Assembly (NCBI GenBank): GCA_018711755.1
Contig: DVHY01000076.1
Span: forward strand, 1 to 33,633
From: Candidatus Limivicinus faecipullorum
GTDB taxonomy: Bacteria > Bacillota > Clostridia > Oscillospirales > Oscillospiraceae
Length of the DNA stretch: 33,633 nt
Reading direction: 5' to 3'
Positions 1 through 8,451 of the stretch are shown here, in pieces. The notes beneath the pieces were generated by a model that saw only the letters and a program-made list of their open reading frames with translations, was not told the origin of the DNA and searched no databases. A program made the position numbers and the translations under genes. Numbering within the stretch: the stretch's first letter is position 1; the number at the start of each line of letters is the position of its first letter.

Positions 1-45
1 TCCTCGCTGTAGTGTCGCATTCCTTTTCTTCCAGACATAACAATA

Positions 46-90
46 CCCCCTGATGTAGTACTTCTATTTTCCTACATCTGGGGGCTTTTT
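46..90 (+). terminator. Rho-independent terminator for a plus-strand gene left of the window
   Basis: Five C (46-50) pair with five G (80-84), and GATGTAG (52-58) pairs with CTACATC (72-78), with one T-T mismatch between the two blocks. A run of five T follows at 86-90. The T-run is on the plus strand, so the hairpin should end a transcript entering from the left. A reading frame ending in TAA at 38-40 could be its last codons, but too little is visible to call a gene. On the minus strand the run after the stem is poorer (TATTGTTATG), so it may serve the PepSY gene only weakly. Confidence 0.6.
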
Positions 91-156
91 GTCTATTGTC
101 CGTTTTTACTGGTCCTGTTCATTTTTAACCGCTTGCTTTTTTGAGGGCCCTGGATA

Positions 157-1092
157 TCACTTGGTCCCCTTTATAGGCTCTACGTCAAAACCGACGATAT
201 CCCCGGTGACTGCGTCCACCTCATACTCATATTCCATGAGCTGGGTTTTCATCTCCACCTCGTATATGAGGTTCAGCCCTCTCAGCTCCATCTTGCACTG
301 GATATCGCTCAGGTCCTTTTCGGAGATGTTGGCATGGGCCATAGCCAGCTTTTTAGCCTCTTCCTCCCCCAGGAGGATGGTGGCGCCGGTCTGCTTTGAG
401 TCTGCGGCTGTGCTGTTCTCGCCCGCATCCGCGCCGGTCTGGGCCTGGGCGGCAGGCTCATCCATAGCCGAGGCGGCCACAGCGTCTTCGGCGGGGACGG
501 TCATATCCGTCTTCTGCCAGCTCTCCACCCGGCCGGTGGTGCTGTCGATGTAATACTCATAGCGGTAATCCCCGGCGGTGAAGATGACCTGATAGAGCAT
601 CATGCCGTTTTGCTCTTTCAGCAGCACGGAGCTGAAGTCCGCATCCTTCTCGGCCACTTTGCTGTGTTCCAGAGCGGCATCGGCGGCAGCGTCGGCGCCT
701 ATGTAGGGCACTGCTGTGACAGCCGGGGAAGCTACGGCTCCATCGGCTCCGCTTTCGGCGGCGCTGCCGGAAACGGCGGCCGTCTCATCCTTGCCCTCAT
801 CAGTCTTGGCGGGCTCCTCCTCGTCTTCCGTAGCCGGGGCGGCGGTGGGGCTCGGCTCCGCTTCATCCTCTGCAGGCAGCGGGCTCACTTCCGGAGAAGT
901 GTATACCTGCTCGGTCTGGCTGCGGCCGTTATCAGGCAGCATGTCCGACACCCAGGCGGGCAGAGCGTCGTAATAAGACAGCGCATAGCCTCCCATAGTC
1001 GCGGCAAGGACGACGATAAGTATCACTATTATTACCCAAAGGAAGCCTCTTTTTTTCTTTTTAGGGCTGGGATTGTTTTCGTTTTCAGGCAT
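157..1092 (-). CDS. Membrane-anchored protein with two PepSY-like domains
   Basis: A 311-residue protein. A short basic N-terminus (PKKKKR) precedes one hydrophobic segment at about residues 18-38, so the bulk should lie outside the membrane. Residues 60-125 are a low-complexity linker rich in Ala, Glu, Ser and Asp. Two PepSY-like units follow, at about 130-195 (ending in YYIDSTTGRVESW) and about 240-308 (ending in YEVDAVTGDIVGFDVEP); the Tyr-x-Val-Asp-x-x-Thr-Gly pattern is typical of the fold. PepSY domains are often linked to peptidase inhibition or to holding extracellular proteins, but the substrate here is unknown. The start has a good GGGGAGG site. It lies 74 bases after ribF and may have its own promoter (a CATAAT box is present, but no good -35). 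Confidence 0.8.
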   Translation of the reverse strand: MPENENNPSPKKKKRGFLWVIIVILIVVLAATMGGYALSYYDALPAWVSDMLPDNGRSQTEQVYTSPEVSPLPAEDEAEPSPTAAPATEDEEEPAKTDEGKDETAAVSGSAAESGADGAVASPAVTAVPYIGADAAADAALEHSKVAEKDADFSSVLLKEQNGMMLYQVIFTAGDYRYEYYIDSTTGRVESWQKTDMTVPAEDAVAASAMDEPAAQAQTGADAGENSTAADSKQTGATILLGEEEAKKLAMAHANISEKDLSDIQCKMELRGLNLIYEVEMKTQLMEYEYEVDAVTGDIVGFDVEPIKGTK

Positions 1093-1166
1093 ATTTATAC
1101 CTCCCCTGTGATTCTGATTATGAATCTATCACAAAAATACGGGAAAAACATGAACGCCAGATTAAA

Positions 1167-2060
1167 TTAAGCAAAGTAATTTTTTGCCGTTTCCGAGTCA
1201 TGCTTTATGTGGCTGGAGAGTATCTGCACATCGTCAAACTTCATCTCCGGCCTTATAAAGGAATAGAACTCAACTCTGGCCTTCTGCCCGTACAGATTCC
1301 CGGAAAAGTCCAGGATATGGCTTTCCACATTTGCCCTGGCGCTGTTAGACACGGTGGGGCGCACCCCTACGTTTGTAGCGGCGGCGTAGCTTCTGCCGTC
1401 CTGCAAAACGACCCGTGTCACGTATACGCCGTGGCGGGGCACAAGCACGCCCTGAGGGAAAAATATATTGGTGGTAGGCGTGCCCATCTTCGTCCCCAGA
1501 TGGTAGCCGGAACAGACGGTATTCGTGAGGAAGTATGGGTGCCCCAGATAGCGGCGAGCCTGCTCCATATCCCCCTGAGCGATAAGGCTGCGGATATAGG
1601 TGGAGCTCACCACCCGGCCGTCCAGCATCACCGGCGGGATTATATCACAGCCGATATCATGGGCAAGGCAATAGTCCTTCAGTCTCCTGGCGGTCCCCTC
1701 TCCCTTGTAGCCGAAGCAGAAATCGTGGCCCACTACGATCCAGCCGATGTTGAGCTGGGAGATGATGTTCTCAATGAATTCCCGCCAGGGCATCTCCATA
1801 AGCACCCTATTGAAGTGGAGGAAGACCACATCGTCAATACCGTATATCCGGCGTATCACATCCGTCCTGTCCTCGGCGCTGTTTATAAGGGGCGTCTCCC
1901 GGCCGAAAACCAGGTTGTCCGGGTGGACGTCGAAGCTGAGTACGGCGGGGCTGGCCCCGGACTGTGCGGCTCTCTCCTTTGTTTTTTCCAGCAGAGCCCC
2001 GTGTCCAATATGCACTCCGTCGAAAAATCCCAGGGCAATGGCCCTCTTTATATCTGACAT
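1167..2060 (-). CDS. ribF: Bifunctional riboflavin kinase / FAD synthetase
   Basis: RibF phosphorylates riboflavin to FMN and adenylates FMN to FAD in the cytosol. The N-terminal nucleotidyltransferase half carries FFDGVHIGHGALL near residue 12. The C-terminal flavokinase half carries the GTPTTNI motif followed by the HGVYVTRV strand. A longer frame begins at a TTG at 2081, but that TTG overlaps the Shine-Dalgarno region (GAGAGG) of the ATG at 2060. I therefore start at MSDIKRAIALG, giving 297 residues, close to the usual length. It lies 10 bases after truB and is the last gene of the rimP-to-ribF operon; truB-ribF adjacency is common in Firmicutes. Confidence 0.95.
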   Translation of the reverse strand: MSDIKRAIALGFFDGVHIGHGALLEKTKERAAQSGASPAVLSFDVHPDNLVFGRETPLINSAEDRTDVIRRIYGIDDVVFLHFNRVLMEMPWREFIENIISQLNIGWIVVGHDFCFGYKGEGTARRLKDYCLAHDIGCDIIPPVMLDGRVVSSTYIRSLIAQGDMEQARRYLGHPYFLTNTVCSGYHLGTKMGTPTTNIFFPQGVLVPRHGVYVTRVVLQDGRSYAAATNVGVRPTVSNSARANVESHILDFSGNLYGQKARVEFYSFIRPEMKFDDVQILSSHIKHDSETAKNYFA

Positions 2061-2070
2061 ATATGACCTC

Positions 2071-2940
2071 TCAAACTTCAAAAAAACTCTTTACCGTTTT
2101 CAGTATACCCTTTTCCTCCCGGCCCAGCATGAGGAAATCTCCGGCGGGAGAGTATACCCGGTAGTCTCCGTCGGCAAGCTCCATGGGCAGCTCATTGCCG
2201 CAGCGGATCTTTTTCTCCTGGGCCTGGGTCACCGTGCAGGCAGGGAGCCGGTAAAAGAGGCTGTCCACAGGCAGCAGCAGTTCCTCAGCCCTGCCATTGT
2301 CCGCATACTCCTGGACCTGAGCCAGCGTGTAGGCGTCCTCCACCCTGAACTCCCCCGCCTCCAGGCGGCGCAGTCCGCTCATGCATCCCCCGCAGCCAAG
2401 GGCCTGGCCCAGGTCATGGCAGAGGCTGCGCACATAGGTGCCTTTAGAGCAGCTGATGTCCAGCAGATAGTCGCCTCCGGCTTCACCCGCCAGGCTGATG
2501 TTGTATACCTTTATCTTCCTGGCCTTGCGCTCCACCTGACCGCCCTTGCGGGCGATCTCGTACAGGGGGCGGCCCTTATGCTTAATGGCGGAGTACATAG
2601 GCGGCACCTGCTCCTGTTCGCCCCGGAAAGTTTTAAGAGCGGCCTCAAGCTCCTCCCTGGTGGCTGAGACCGGGTGCTGTTCCAGCACTCTTCCGCTGGT
2701 GTCCTGGGTATCCGTCACAAGGCCCAGGCGGAGGGAAGCCAGGTAGCGTTTGTCATGCCCCTCGGCAAATTCTACCGCCCTGGTAGCTCTGCCCACGAAT
2801 ACCACCAGGATTCCGGTGGCCATGGGGTCCAGAGTGCCGGAGTGTCCGATGCGTCTCTGGTGCAGTATGCCCTTGAGCTTGACCACCACGTCATTGCTGG
2901 TCCAGTCCGGCGCCTTGTCAATAAGCAGGATGCCGTTCAT
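2071..2940 (-). CDS. truB: tRNA pseudouridine-55 synthase
   Basis: TruB makes pseudouridine 55 in the T-arm of tRNAs. The 289-residue protein opens with NGILLIDKAPDWTSNDVV and has the catalytic-loop motif GHSGTLDPMATGILVV, in which the Asp is the nucleophile. Next come the conserved YLASLRLGLVTDTQD block and, further on, CSKGTYVRSLCHDLG. The C-terminal part (about 235-289) fits a small PUA-like domain. The start overlaps the end of nrnA by four bases (ATGA), implying translational coupling. Confidence 0.96.
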   Translation of the reverse strand: MNGILLIDKAPDWTSNDVVVKLKGILHQRRIGHSGTLDPMATGILVVFVGRATRAVEFAEGHDKRYLASLRLGLVTDTQDTSGRVLEQHPVSATREELEAALKTFRGEQEQVPPMYSAIKHKGRPLYEIARKGGQVERKARKIKVYNISLAGEAGGDYLLDISCSKGTYVRSLCHDLGQALGCGGCMSGLRRLEAGEFRVEDAYTLAQVQEYADNGRAEELLLPVDSLFYRLPACTVTQAQEKKIRCGNELPMELADGDYRVYSPAGDFLMLGREEKGILKTVKSFFEV

Positions 2941-3872
2941 TTCCAGATTTCGTCAATGACCTGGAGCAGCAGCTCCTCGGCCATTTTGGGCGTACCCATT
3001 ATGGTGCAGCCGGCGGCCATATTGTGGCCTCCACCGCCGAATACGGCGCAAATATCGCTGCTGTTAACCTCAGGAGTGGAGCGCACGGAGATCTTGCAGT
3101 TGCCGTCGGCCTGCTCCCTGATGGTTATGCTCACCACCGACTCCTCCGCCCGGCCGGCGAGACCGGCCAGATCGTCGCAGTCGTCCTCCGTGGCCCCGGC
3201 CTTCTCCATCATCTCAAGGCTGACGGTGGCCACGCTTATCCGGCCGTCTCTGTAATAGTGCATGCCTGCGTAAATGAGGCTCTCCAGCATGAGCCTGGCC
3301 CGGGAAACTTTCCTGAAAAAGCGCAGGTTCACCATGGAGTTGTCCGCGCCCAGGCGCAGCAGCTCCGCAGCCGCCCTCATTGAGGCGGAGTTGGTGTTGG
3401 AGTACTGGAAGCAGCCGGTATCGGTGCTCAGGCCGATGTACAGCAAGGTGGCCTCGTCCTTTGTTATCTCGGTGTTGATGTTGAGAATCAGCTCCATCAC
3501 CACCTCGGCGCAGGAGGATTTCTCCGGGCGTATCAGCTCCGCTCCGGCATAATGGCTGTTGGTGGGGTGGTGGTCGATGCAGCAGTTCACCGGGCCCTCA
3601 TATCCCCTGGGCAGCATGCCCTCGGTGGCTATATCCACAGCCACCACATATTTGTACTTATAGCCGGAGGGGGCGAAGAACTCCTGTACGAAGGGCCGCA
3701 GCTTGTCGTTTATCTGGTCGTTGGGATAGAGGTATGCCGTTCTCCCGCCTCTTTTCAATGCGCTGCACAAGGCGGCAGCGGAGGCCGCCGTGTCCCCGTC
3801 GGGGTTCTTGTGGGTGAGGATAAGGATGTTTTCATGGCCCAGCAGGGTCTTGGCGCACTGCTTATAGTTCAT
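2937..3872 (-). CDS. nrnA: DHH-family phosphoesterase (NrnA-type oligoribonuclease / pAp phosphatase)
   Basis: In Firmicutes this family degrades nano-RNA to mononucleotides and dephosphorylates 3'-phosphoadenosine 5'-phosphate. Metal-binding DHH motifs are visible: THKNPDGDTAAS near the N-terminus, VDIATEG near residue 85 and CIDHHPTN just after. The C-terminal DHHA1 domain ends with the substrate-binding GGGGHNMAAGCTI. I prefer the start MNYKQCAKTLLGHEN (3872, 311 residues), because AAGGTGAG lies just ahead of it. The ATG at 3887 has almost no room for a ribosome site. The gene overlaps rbfA by 11 bases. The rbfA-nrnA-truB order is the usual Firmicutes one. Confidence 0.93.
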   Translation of the reverse strand: MNYKQCAKTLLGHENILILTHKNPDGDTAASAAALCSALKRGGRTAYLYPNDQINDKLRPFVQEFFAPSGYKYKYVVAVDIATEGMLPRGYEGPVNCCIDHHPTNSHYAGAELIRPEKSSCAEVVMELILNINTEITKDEATLLYIGLSTDTGCFQYSNTNSASMRAAAELLRLGADNSMVNLRFFRKVSRARLMLESLIYAGMHYYRDGRISVATVSLEMMEKAGATEDDCDDLAGLAGRAEESVVSITIREQADGNCKISVRSTPEVNSSDICAVFGGGGHNMAAGCTIMGTPKMAEELLLQVIDEIWK

Positions 3873-4233
3873 CGCTCTCACCTTCATCCTGTTTGATGTC
3901 CAGGGAATTTATCAGCTGGCTGATATGGGCGCCGTATTCTATGCTGTGGTCGATCTCAAAGACCAGCTCCGGGGTGTAGCGCAGGTTCATGGCGCTGCCC
4001 AGCTCCCGGCGCAGCCAGCCTGAGGCGGACTTGAGGCCCTTTTTAAATTCCTTTTCGTCCCGCATCCCCATGACCGACAGCCATATTTTTGAGTAGCGCA
4101 GGTCCCCGGTGGTCTCCACCCGGGTCACGCTTATCATCCCCTGCTGGACCCTGGGGTCCTTCACGTTGCGCAGCAGGGATGAAACGACTCTCTGTATATC
4201 GTCGTTTGTTCTGGCTAGCTTGTTTGATGACAT
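3862..4233 (-). CDS. rbfA: 30S ribosome-binding factor A
   Basis: RbfA helps mature the 16S rRNA 5' end and the 30S subunit, notably under cold stress. The 123-residue product begins MSSNKLARTNDDIQRVVSS and has the family pattern ending RYTPELVFEIDHSIEYG (KH-like fold). A longer frame with an ATG at 4266 exists. However, AGGAG sits six bases before the ATG at 4233, and the extra residues (AYAGIQEKQ) do not look like family sequence. A strong hairpin (4253-4281) separates it from infB. Confidence 0.94.
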   Translation of the reverse strand: MSSNKLARTNDDIQRVVSSLLRNVKDPRVQQGMISVTRVETTGDLRYSKIWLSVMGMRDEKEFKKGLKSASGWLRRELGSAMNLRYTPELVFEIDHSIEYGAHISQLINSLDIKQDEGESDEL

Positions 4234-4252
4234 TTGTTTCTCCTGTATACCC

Positions 4253-4281
4253 GCATAGGCGCTCACGAAAAGCGCCTATGC
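4253..4281 (-). other. Intercistronic stem-loop between infB and rbfA
   Basis: GCATAGGCGCT (4253-4263) and AGCGCCTATGC (4271-4281) form an uninterrupted 11-base-pair stem with a 7-base loop. On the minus strand the stem is followed by GGGTATAC, with no U-run, so it is not a standard terminator. It lies about 20 bases before the rbfA start, just ahead of its Shine-Dalgarno. An RNA-stability, processing or translation-tuning role is inference. Confidence 0.6.
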
Positions 4282-4291
4282 ATGTTGCCTG

Positions 4292-6661
4292 TTATCCGTT
4301 TATCTGCTCCATGACGAAGCACTCGATGACGTCTCCCACTTTGACGTCGTTGAATTTTTCTATCTGCATGCCGCACTCGTAGCCGCTGGCAACTTCCTTT
4401 ACGTCGTCCTTGAAACGGCGCAGGGAAGCCAGCTCGCCCTCGTGGATAACGATATTGTCTCTCAGCACCCGCACCTGGCAGCCTCTCTGTATCTTGCCGT
4501 CGGTGCAGTAGCAGCCGCAGACCGTGCCCACCTTGGACACCTTGTAGGTCTCTCTCACCTCTGCATGGCCGATGATGGACTCCTTGTACTTGGGGGCCAG
4601 CATACCCTTCATGGCGGCCTCTATCTCGTTGATGCAGTCGTAGATGACCCGGTACATACGCATATCCACCTTATTTCGGGCGGCATAGTCCCTGGCGGCG
4701 TTGTCGGGGCGCACGTTGAAGCCCACGATGATGGCCCCGGAGGTGGCGGCCAGCATCACGTCGGACTCGTTGATGGCGCCCACGGCGCTGTGGATGACCT
4801 TGACTCTAACCTCGTCGTTGGATATCTTCTCCAGGGAGGCCTTCACCGCCTCGGCGGAGCCCTGTACGTCCGCCTTCACAATGATGTTGAGAGTCTTCAT
4901 CTCGCCTGCCTGAATCTGGCTGAACAGATCCTCCAGGCTCACCTTCTTGGTGCCGCCCAGGCTGTCGTTCATCATCTTCACCCGGCGCTCCTCGGCCAGC
5001 TCTCTGGCCATGCGCTCGTCGGCCACGGCGTTGAAGGTATCTCCGGCGCTGGGGACTTCGGACAATCCTGAGATCTCCACGGGGGTGGAAGGCCCGGCTT
5101 CGGTGACTCTCTGGCCCTTGTCGTTTATCATGGTGCGCACACGGCCCACTGCGGTGCCGGCGATGATGATGTCTCCCAGCTTCAAAGTGCCGTTTTGCAC
5201 CAGGACGGTCATAATGGGGCCCCGGCCCTTGTCCAGCCGCGCCTCTATGACTGTGCCCTTGGCGGCGCGGTTGGGGTTGGCCTTCAGCTCCTGGACCTCT
5301 GCCAGGACGACCAGGTTCTCCAGCAGATTTTCTATGCCCATGCCGGTCTTGGCGGATATGGGGCAGATAATGGTGTCGCCGCCCCACTCCTCGCTGACCA
5401 GGTCATACTCGGTGAGCTGCTGCTTGATGCGCTCGGGGTTAGCGCCCACGGTATCCATCTTGTTGATAGCCACCACCACAGGGATGCCTGCGGCCTTGGC
5501 GTGGTTGATGCTCTCTATGGTCTGGGGCATTATGCCGTCGTCGGCTGCCACCACCAGTATGGCGATGTCCGTGACCATGGCGCCGCGGGCGCGCATGGAG
5601 GTAAAAGCCTCGTGGCCCGGGGTATCCAGGAAGGTGATGGGGCTGCCGTTCACCTCCACGGTGTAAGCGCCGATGTGCTGGGTGATGCCGCCGGCCTCGC
5701 CGGAGGCCACATTGGCATGGCGGATATAGTCCAGCAGGGAGGTCTTGCCGTGGTCAACATGGCCCATTACCACCACTACGGGGGCCCTGCTCACCAGGTC
5801 CTCTTCCTTGTCCTGGTGGTCGTCTATGAGCTTTTCCTCCACGGTGACTATGACTTCCTTCTCCACCTTGCAGCCCATTTCCATGGCCACCAGGGCGGCG
5901 GTGTCGTAGTCGATAACGTCGGAGATGGAGGCGAAAACGCCCAGTTTGAAGAGCTGTTTTATCACCTCGGCGGCGGTCTTCTTCATGCGGGAGGCCAGTT
6001 CGCCCACGCTGATCTCGTCGGGTATCTCCACCTTGAGCTGCTGCTTCTTGGCGATCTCCAGCTGGAGGCGGTTCATCTTGTCCCGCTCCTCCTGGCGGCG
6101 CTTGGCGGAAGCGGCCTGCTGGTTGGGGCGCTGCTTGGACCTGCTCTGTATCTTCTCCTTGTTGCCCCGGCGCATATTGCTGGTGTTGGCCTTGTTCCCG
6201 GCCATATCGTCATAGCGTTCGTTGTACTTCTCGATGTTGACTGCGGCGCCGCCGCGGGTGTCCACCACCCGCTTTTCCGCCACCTGGCGGGGCACATGGG
6301 GCTTGTTTTTCTTCTCTGCAGCCGGAGCCTGCTCTGCGGGGGCAGGGGCAGCAGCATGGGCTGCGGGTTTCTCGGCAGGCTTGGCGGGCTTTGCCTCGGC
6401 CTTTTTTCCGCTCTCCGCTTTGGGCGCCGGGGCGGCCTTGGGGCTCTCCGCCTTAGGCGCAGCGTTGAATATCTCCTCCAGGCTGCCGACCTGGTTATGC
6501 TGAGTCATGTAATCAAAGATGACGTCCAGCTCATTATTCTCCAGGACCTGCATGTGGTTTTTAGGGGCGGCAACGTAGTCGGTGAGGATCTGGTTGATGA
6601 CCTTTGAGGGCACATTGAAGTCCTTTGCCACCTCGTGAATTCTGTACTTGATCATGCTCAT
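4292..6661 (-). CDS. infB: Translation initiation factor IF-2
   Basis: IF-2 is the GTPase that places fMet-tRNA on the 30S subunit and drives subunit joining. The 789-residue protein has a small IF2N domain at about 5-55. A linker at about 66-190 is rich in Ala, Lys, Pro, Glu and Arg, and a second IF2N-like segment starts near 205 (EIPDEISVGELASRM). The G domain begins near 290, with GHVDHGKTSLL (P-loop), DTPGHEAF (G3) and NKMD (G4). Beta-barrel domain II, domain III and the C-terminal tRNA-binding domain follow. The start overlaps the ylxQ stop (ATGA) and has GAGGAGG eight bases upstream. All signature residues are present. Confidence 0.98.
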   Translation of the reverse strand: MSMIKYRIHEVAKDFNVPSKVINQILTDYVAAPKNHMQVLENNELDVIFDYMTQHNQVGSLEEIFNAAPKAESPKAAPAPKAESGKKAEAKPAKPAEKPAAHAAAPAPAEQAPAAEKKNKPHVPRQVAEKRVVDTRGGAAVNIEKYNERYDDMAGNKANTSNMRRGNKEKIQSRSKQRPNQQAASAKRRQEERDKMNRLQLEIAKKQQLKVEIPDEISVGELASRMKKTAAEVIKQLFKLGVFASISDVIDYDTAALVAMEMGCKVEKEVIVTVEEKLIDDHQDKEEDLVSRAPVVVVMGHVDHGKTSLLDYIRHANVASGEAGGITQHIGAYTVEVNGSPITFLDTPGHEAFTSMRARGAMVTDIAILVVAADDGIMPQTIESINHAKAAGIPVVVAINKMDTVGANPERIKQQLTEYDLVSEEWGGDTIICPISAKTGMGIENLLENLVVLAEVQELKANPNRAAKGTVIEARLDKGRGPIMTVLVQNGTLKLGDIIIAGTAVGRVRTMINDKGQRVTEAGPSTPVEISGLSEVPSAGDTFNAVADERMARELAEERRVKMMNDSLGGTKKVSLEDLFSQIQAGEMKTLNIIVKADVQGSAEAVKASLEKISNDEVRVKVIHSAVGAINESDVMLAATSGAIIVGFNVRPDNAARDYAARNKVDMRMYRVIYDCINEIEAAMKGMLAPKYKESIIGHAEVRETYKVSKVGTVCGCYCTDGKIQRGCQVRVLRDNIVIHEGELASLRRFKDDVKEVASGYECGMQIEKFNDVKVGDVIECFVMEQING

Positions 6662-7089
6662 GCATTAGTCCTCCTCTTTCCTAATCTCTTGTTTCTCTCG
6701 TGGGCAGCGGCCTCCTTTTTTCGCCGCTGCGCCCTCTGGAAACGCTCTTCCACCTCTCCGGCGGCCTCCGAAAATGTCTCCGGCCGGAGCTCAGAAAGGC
6801 TCTTCATAATTGCGTTTGCAAAGCCCAGGTCCGTCACGGCCGCCATGGAACAGCCGCTCACGCCTACGGCGGCGGATATCTCCTCCTTGGCATAGGGCAG
6901 GGATACGGTGGTCACGTTCCTGCCCCGGACGAAGCCTTCCGCCCGGCTCTTTGCGTTGTCCGAAGCGTCTGATGCCAGGAGCAGCAGTTTGGCCTTTCCC
7001 GCTCTCACGGCGGAGCCGGTGTTGGTCTCGCCTATCTGGATGGCGTTGGCCCGGCGCATCAGGCCCAGCATGTTGAGTATTTTATCCAT
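6658..7089 (-). CDS. ylxQ: L7Ae-family RNA-binding protein (YlxQ-like)
   Basis: This is a member of the L7Ae/L30e/YbxF family, which binds kink-turn RNA. The core runs from MDKILNMLGLMRRANAIQIG through the KAKLLLLASDASDN strand-turn to the SLPYAKEEISAAVG region. It is longer (143 residues) than the usual roughly 100, because of a basic C-terminal tail after residue 105 rich in Arg, Lys and Glu. I start at 7089, where GGAGG precedes the ATG, and not at 7125, where the extra N-terminus is atypical. It overlaps ylxR by eight bases and infB by four. The conserved nusA-ylxR-ylxQ-infB setting supports the call. Confidence 0.9.
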   Translation of the reverse strand: MDKILNMLGLMRRANAIQIGETNTGSAVRAGKAKLLLLASDASDNAKSRAEGFVRGRNVTTVSLPYAKEEISAAVGVSGCSMAAVTDLGFANAIMKSLSELRPETFSEAAGEVEERFQRAQRRKKEAAAHERNKRLGKRRTNA

Positions 7090-7354
7090 CTCTGCCGCCC
7101 TCCATCTGCTCCCGGAGTTTTTCATATATCTCCGGCGGGATGCTCACGGAGAGGGCCCTTTCCAGGGCCTTGGCCCTGACCGCCTTTTTGAGGCAGGCAG
7201 GCTCCGGGCAGAGGTATGCGCCCCGGCCTGAGGCCTTGCCCTTAAAGTCAAGGCTTATCTCTCCATCCGGGGAACGCACCACCCGGATGAGTTCTTTTTT
7301 AGGTTTCATTTCGCGGCAGCCAAGGCATTGCCGCAGGGGTATTTTCTTTTCCAT
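7082..7354 (-). CDS. ylxR: YlxR family RNA-binding protein
   Basis: A 90-residue basic protein with the family signature. CLGCREMKPKKELIRVV lies near the N-terminus and GRGAYLCPEPACLKKA in the middle, the latter being the usual GRG(A/R)Y(L/I)C motif. Members are small nucleic-acid-binding proteins linked to RNase P in some bacteria; the precise role here is inferred from the family. An AAAGGAGG site precedes the ATG. It sits 18 bases after nusA. Confidence 0.93.
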   Translation of the reverse strand: MEKKIPLRQCLGCREMKPKKELIRVVRSPDGEISLDFKGKASGRGAYLCPEPACLKKAVRAKALERALSVSIPPEIYEKLREQMEGGRDG

Positions 7355-7372
7355 AACTGCCGCCTCCTTTTT

Positions 7373-8425
7373 TTATGCCTCAGACTCGGGCTTGATGTCT
7401 ATTTTATAACCGGTGAGCTTGGCGGCCAGGCGGGCGTTCTGACCCTCTTTGCCTATGGCCAGGGAGAGCTGAGAGTCGGGTACGATGACCCGGCAGCTCT
7501 TGCCGTCCTCCAGCATGGTGACGCTGAGCACCTCAGAGGGAGAGAGGGCAGCGGCGATATACTCTTCCGGCTTCTCGCTGTACTTTATGATGTCGATTTT
7601 CTCGCCGCCCAGCTCGTTTACGATGCTGGCAACTCTGCCGCCCTTGGGGCCCACGCAGGAGCCGATGGGGTCCACGTCCGGGTCTGCGGACCATACAGCC
7701 ATCTTGGTGCGGCTGCCCGCCTCACGGGCAATGGACTTTATCTCCACGGTGCCGTCGTATATCTCGGGCACTTCCAGCTCGAACAGGCGCTTTACAAGGC
7801 CGGGATGGGTGCGGGAGATAAGCACCTGGGGCCCGCGGGTGGAGTTTCTCACTTCCACCACATAGACCTTTATGTGGTCTCCCTCGGTGAGCACCTCGGT
7901 CTTGATGCGCTCGTTGGGGGCCAGCATGGCCTCGGTGAACTCGCTGTTGGAGGATATGCGTATGGAGACGCTGCCGTTTCTGGGTTCGATGTGGGAGACC
8001 ACGCCGGTGAGTATCTCATGTTCCTTGGAGGTGAACTCCTCATAGATGATGCCCCGCTCGGCCTCACGGATGCCCTGGATGATGACCTGCTTTGCGGCCT
8101 GGGCGGCGATGCGCCCGAACTTCTTGGTCTCCACGGGCACGCCGATGGTGTCCCCCACTTTGGCCCGGCGGCTTATCTTCTTTGCTGCCTCCAGGATTAT
8201 CTCGTGGCTGGGGTCTTCCACCTGGTCCACGACGGTCTTGTTCACGTTCATCTCGATGCGCTTTTTATCCTCGTCCAGGATGATCTCCACGTTGTCCTCG
8301 CACTCGGGATTGTCACGGCGGAAAGCGGCCAGCATAGCCTGCTTTATCTTGTCGTACATGTAAGCTCTGGGGATGCCTTTTTCCTTTTCGATATCCTCTA
8401 CGGCTTCAAAAAATTCTGCGTTCAT
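7373..8425 (-). CDS. nusA: Transcription termination/antitermination factor NusA
   Basis: NusA binds RNA polymerase and nascent RNA and controls pausing and intrinsic termination. The 350-residue protein has the N-terminal polymerase-binding domain (about 1-125), an S1 domain (about 135-200, HEILTGVVSHIEPRNGSVSIRI) and two KH domains (about 205-345). The conserved GSCVGPKGGRVASIVNELGGEKIDII and LAIGKEGQNARLAAKLTGYKIDI are both present. It lacks the acidic C-terminal repeats of proteobacteria, as is normal in Firmicutes. It lies 26 bases after rimP. The operon leader carries an intrinsic terminator (8952-8979), which could let NusA control its own level. Confidence 0.97.
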   Translation of the reverse strand: MNAEFFEAVEDIEKEKGIPRAYMYDKIKQAMLAAFRRDNPECEDNVEIILDEDKKRIEMNVNKTVVDQVEDPSHEIILEAAKKISRRAKVGDTIGVPVETKKFGRIAAQAAKQVIIQGIREAERGIIYEEFTSKEHEILTGVVSHIEPRNGSVSIRISSNSEFTEAMLAPNERIKTEVLTEGDHIKVYVVEVRNSTRGPQVLISRTHPGLVKRLFELEVPEIYDGTVEIKSIAREAGSRTKMAVWSADPDVDPIGSCVGPKGGRVASIVNELGGEKIDIIKYSEKPEEYIAAALSPSEVLSVTMLEDGKSCRVIVPDSQLSLAIGKEGQNARLAAKLTGYKIDIKPESEA

Positions 8426-8451
8426 TTCAATTACTCCGTTCTTTATACGTC

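Noticed and set aside
5195..6607. 470-codon plus-strand open frame opposite infB
   Set aside because: Low-complexity Gly/Leu/His-rich shadow of IF-2 codons.
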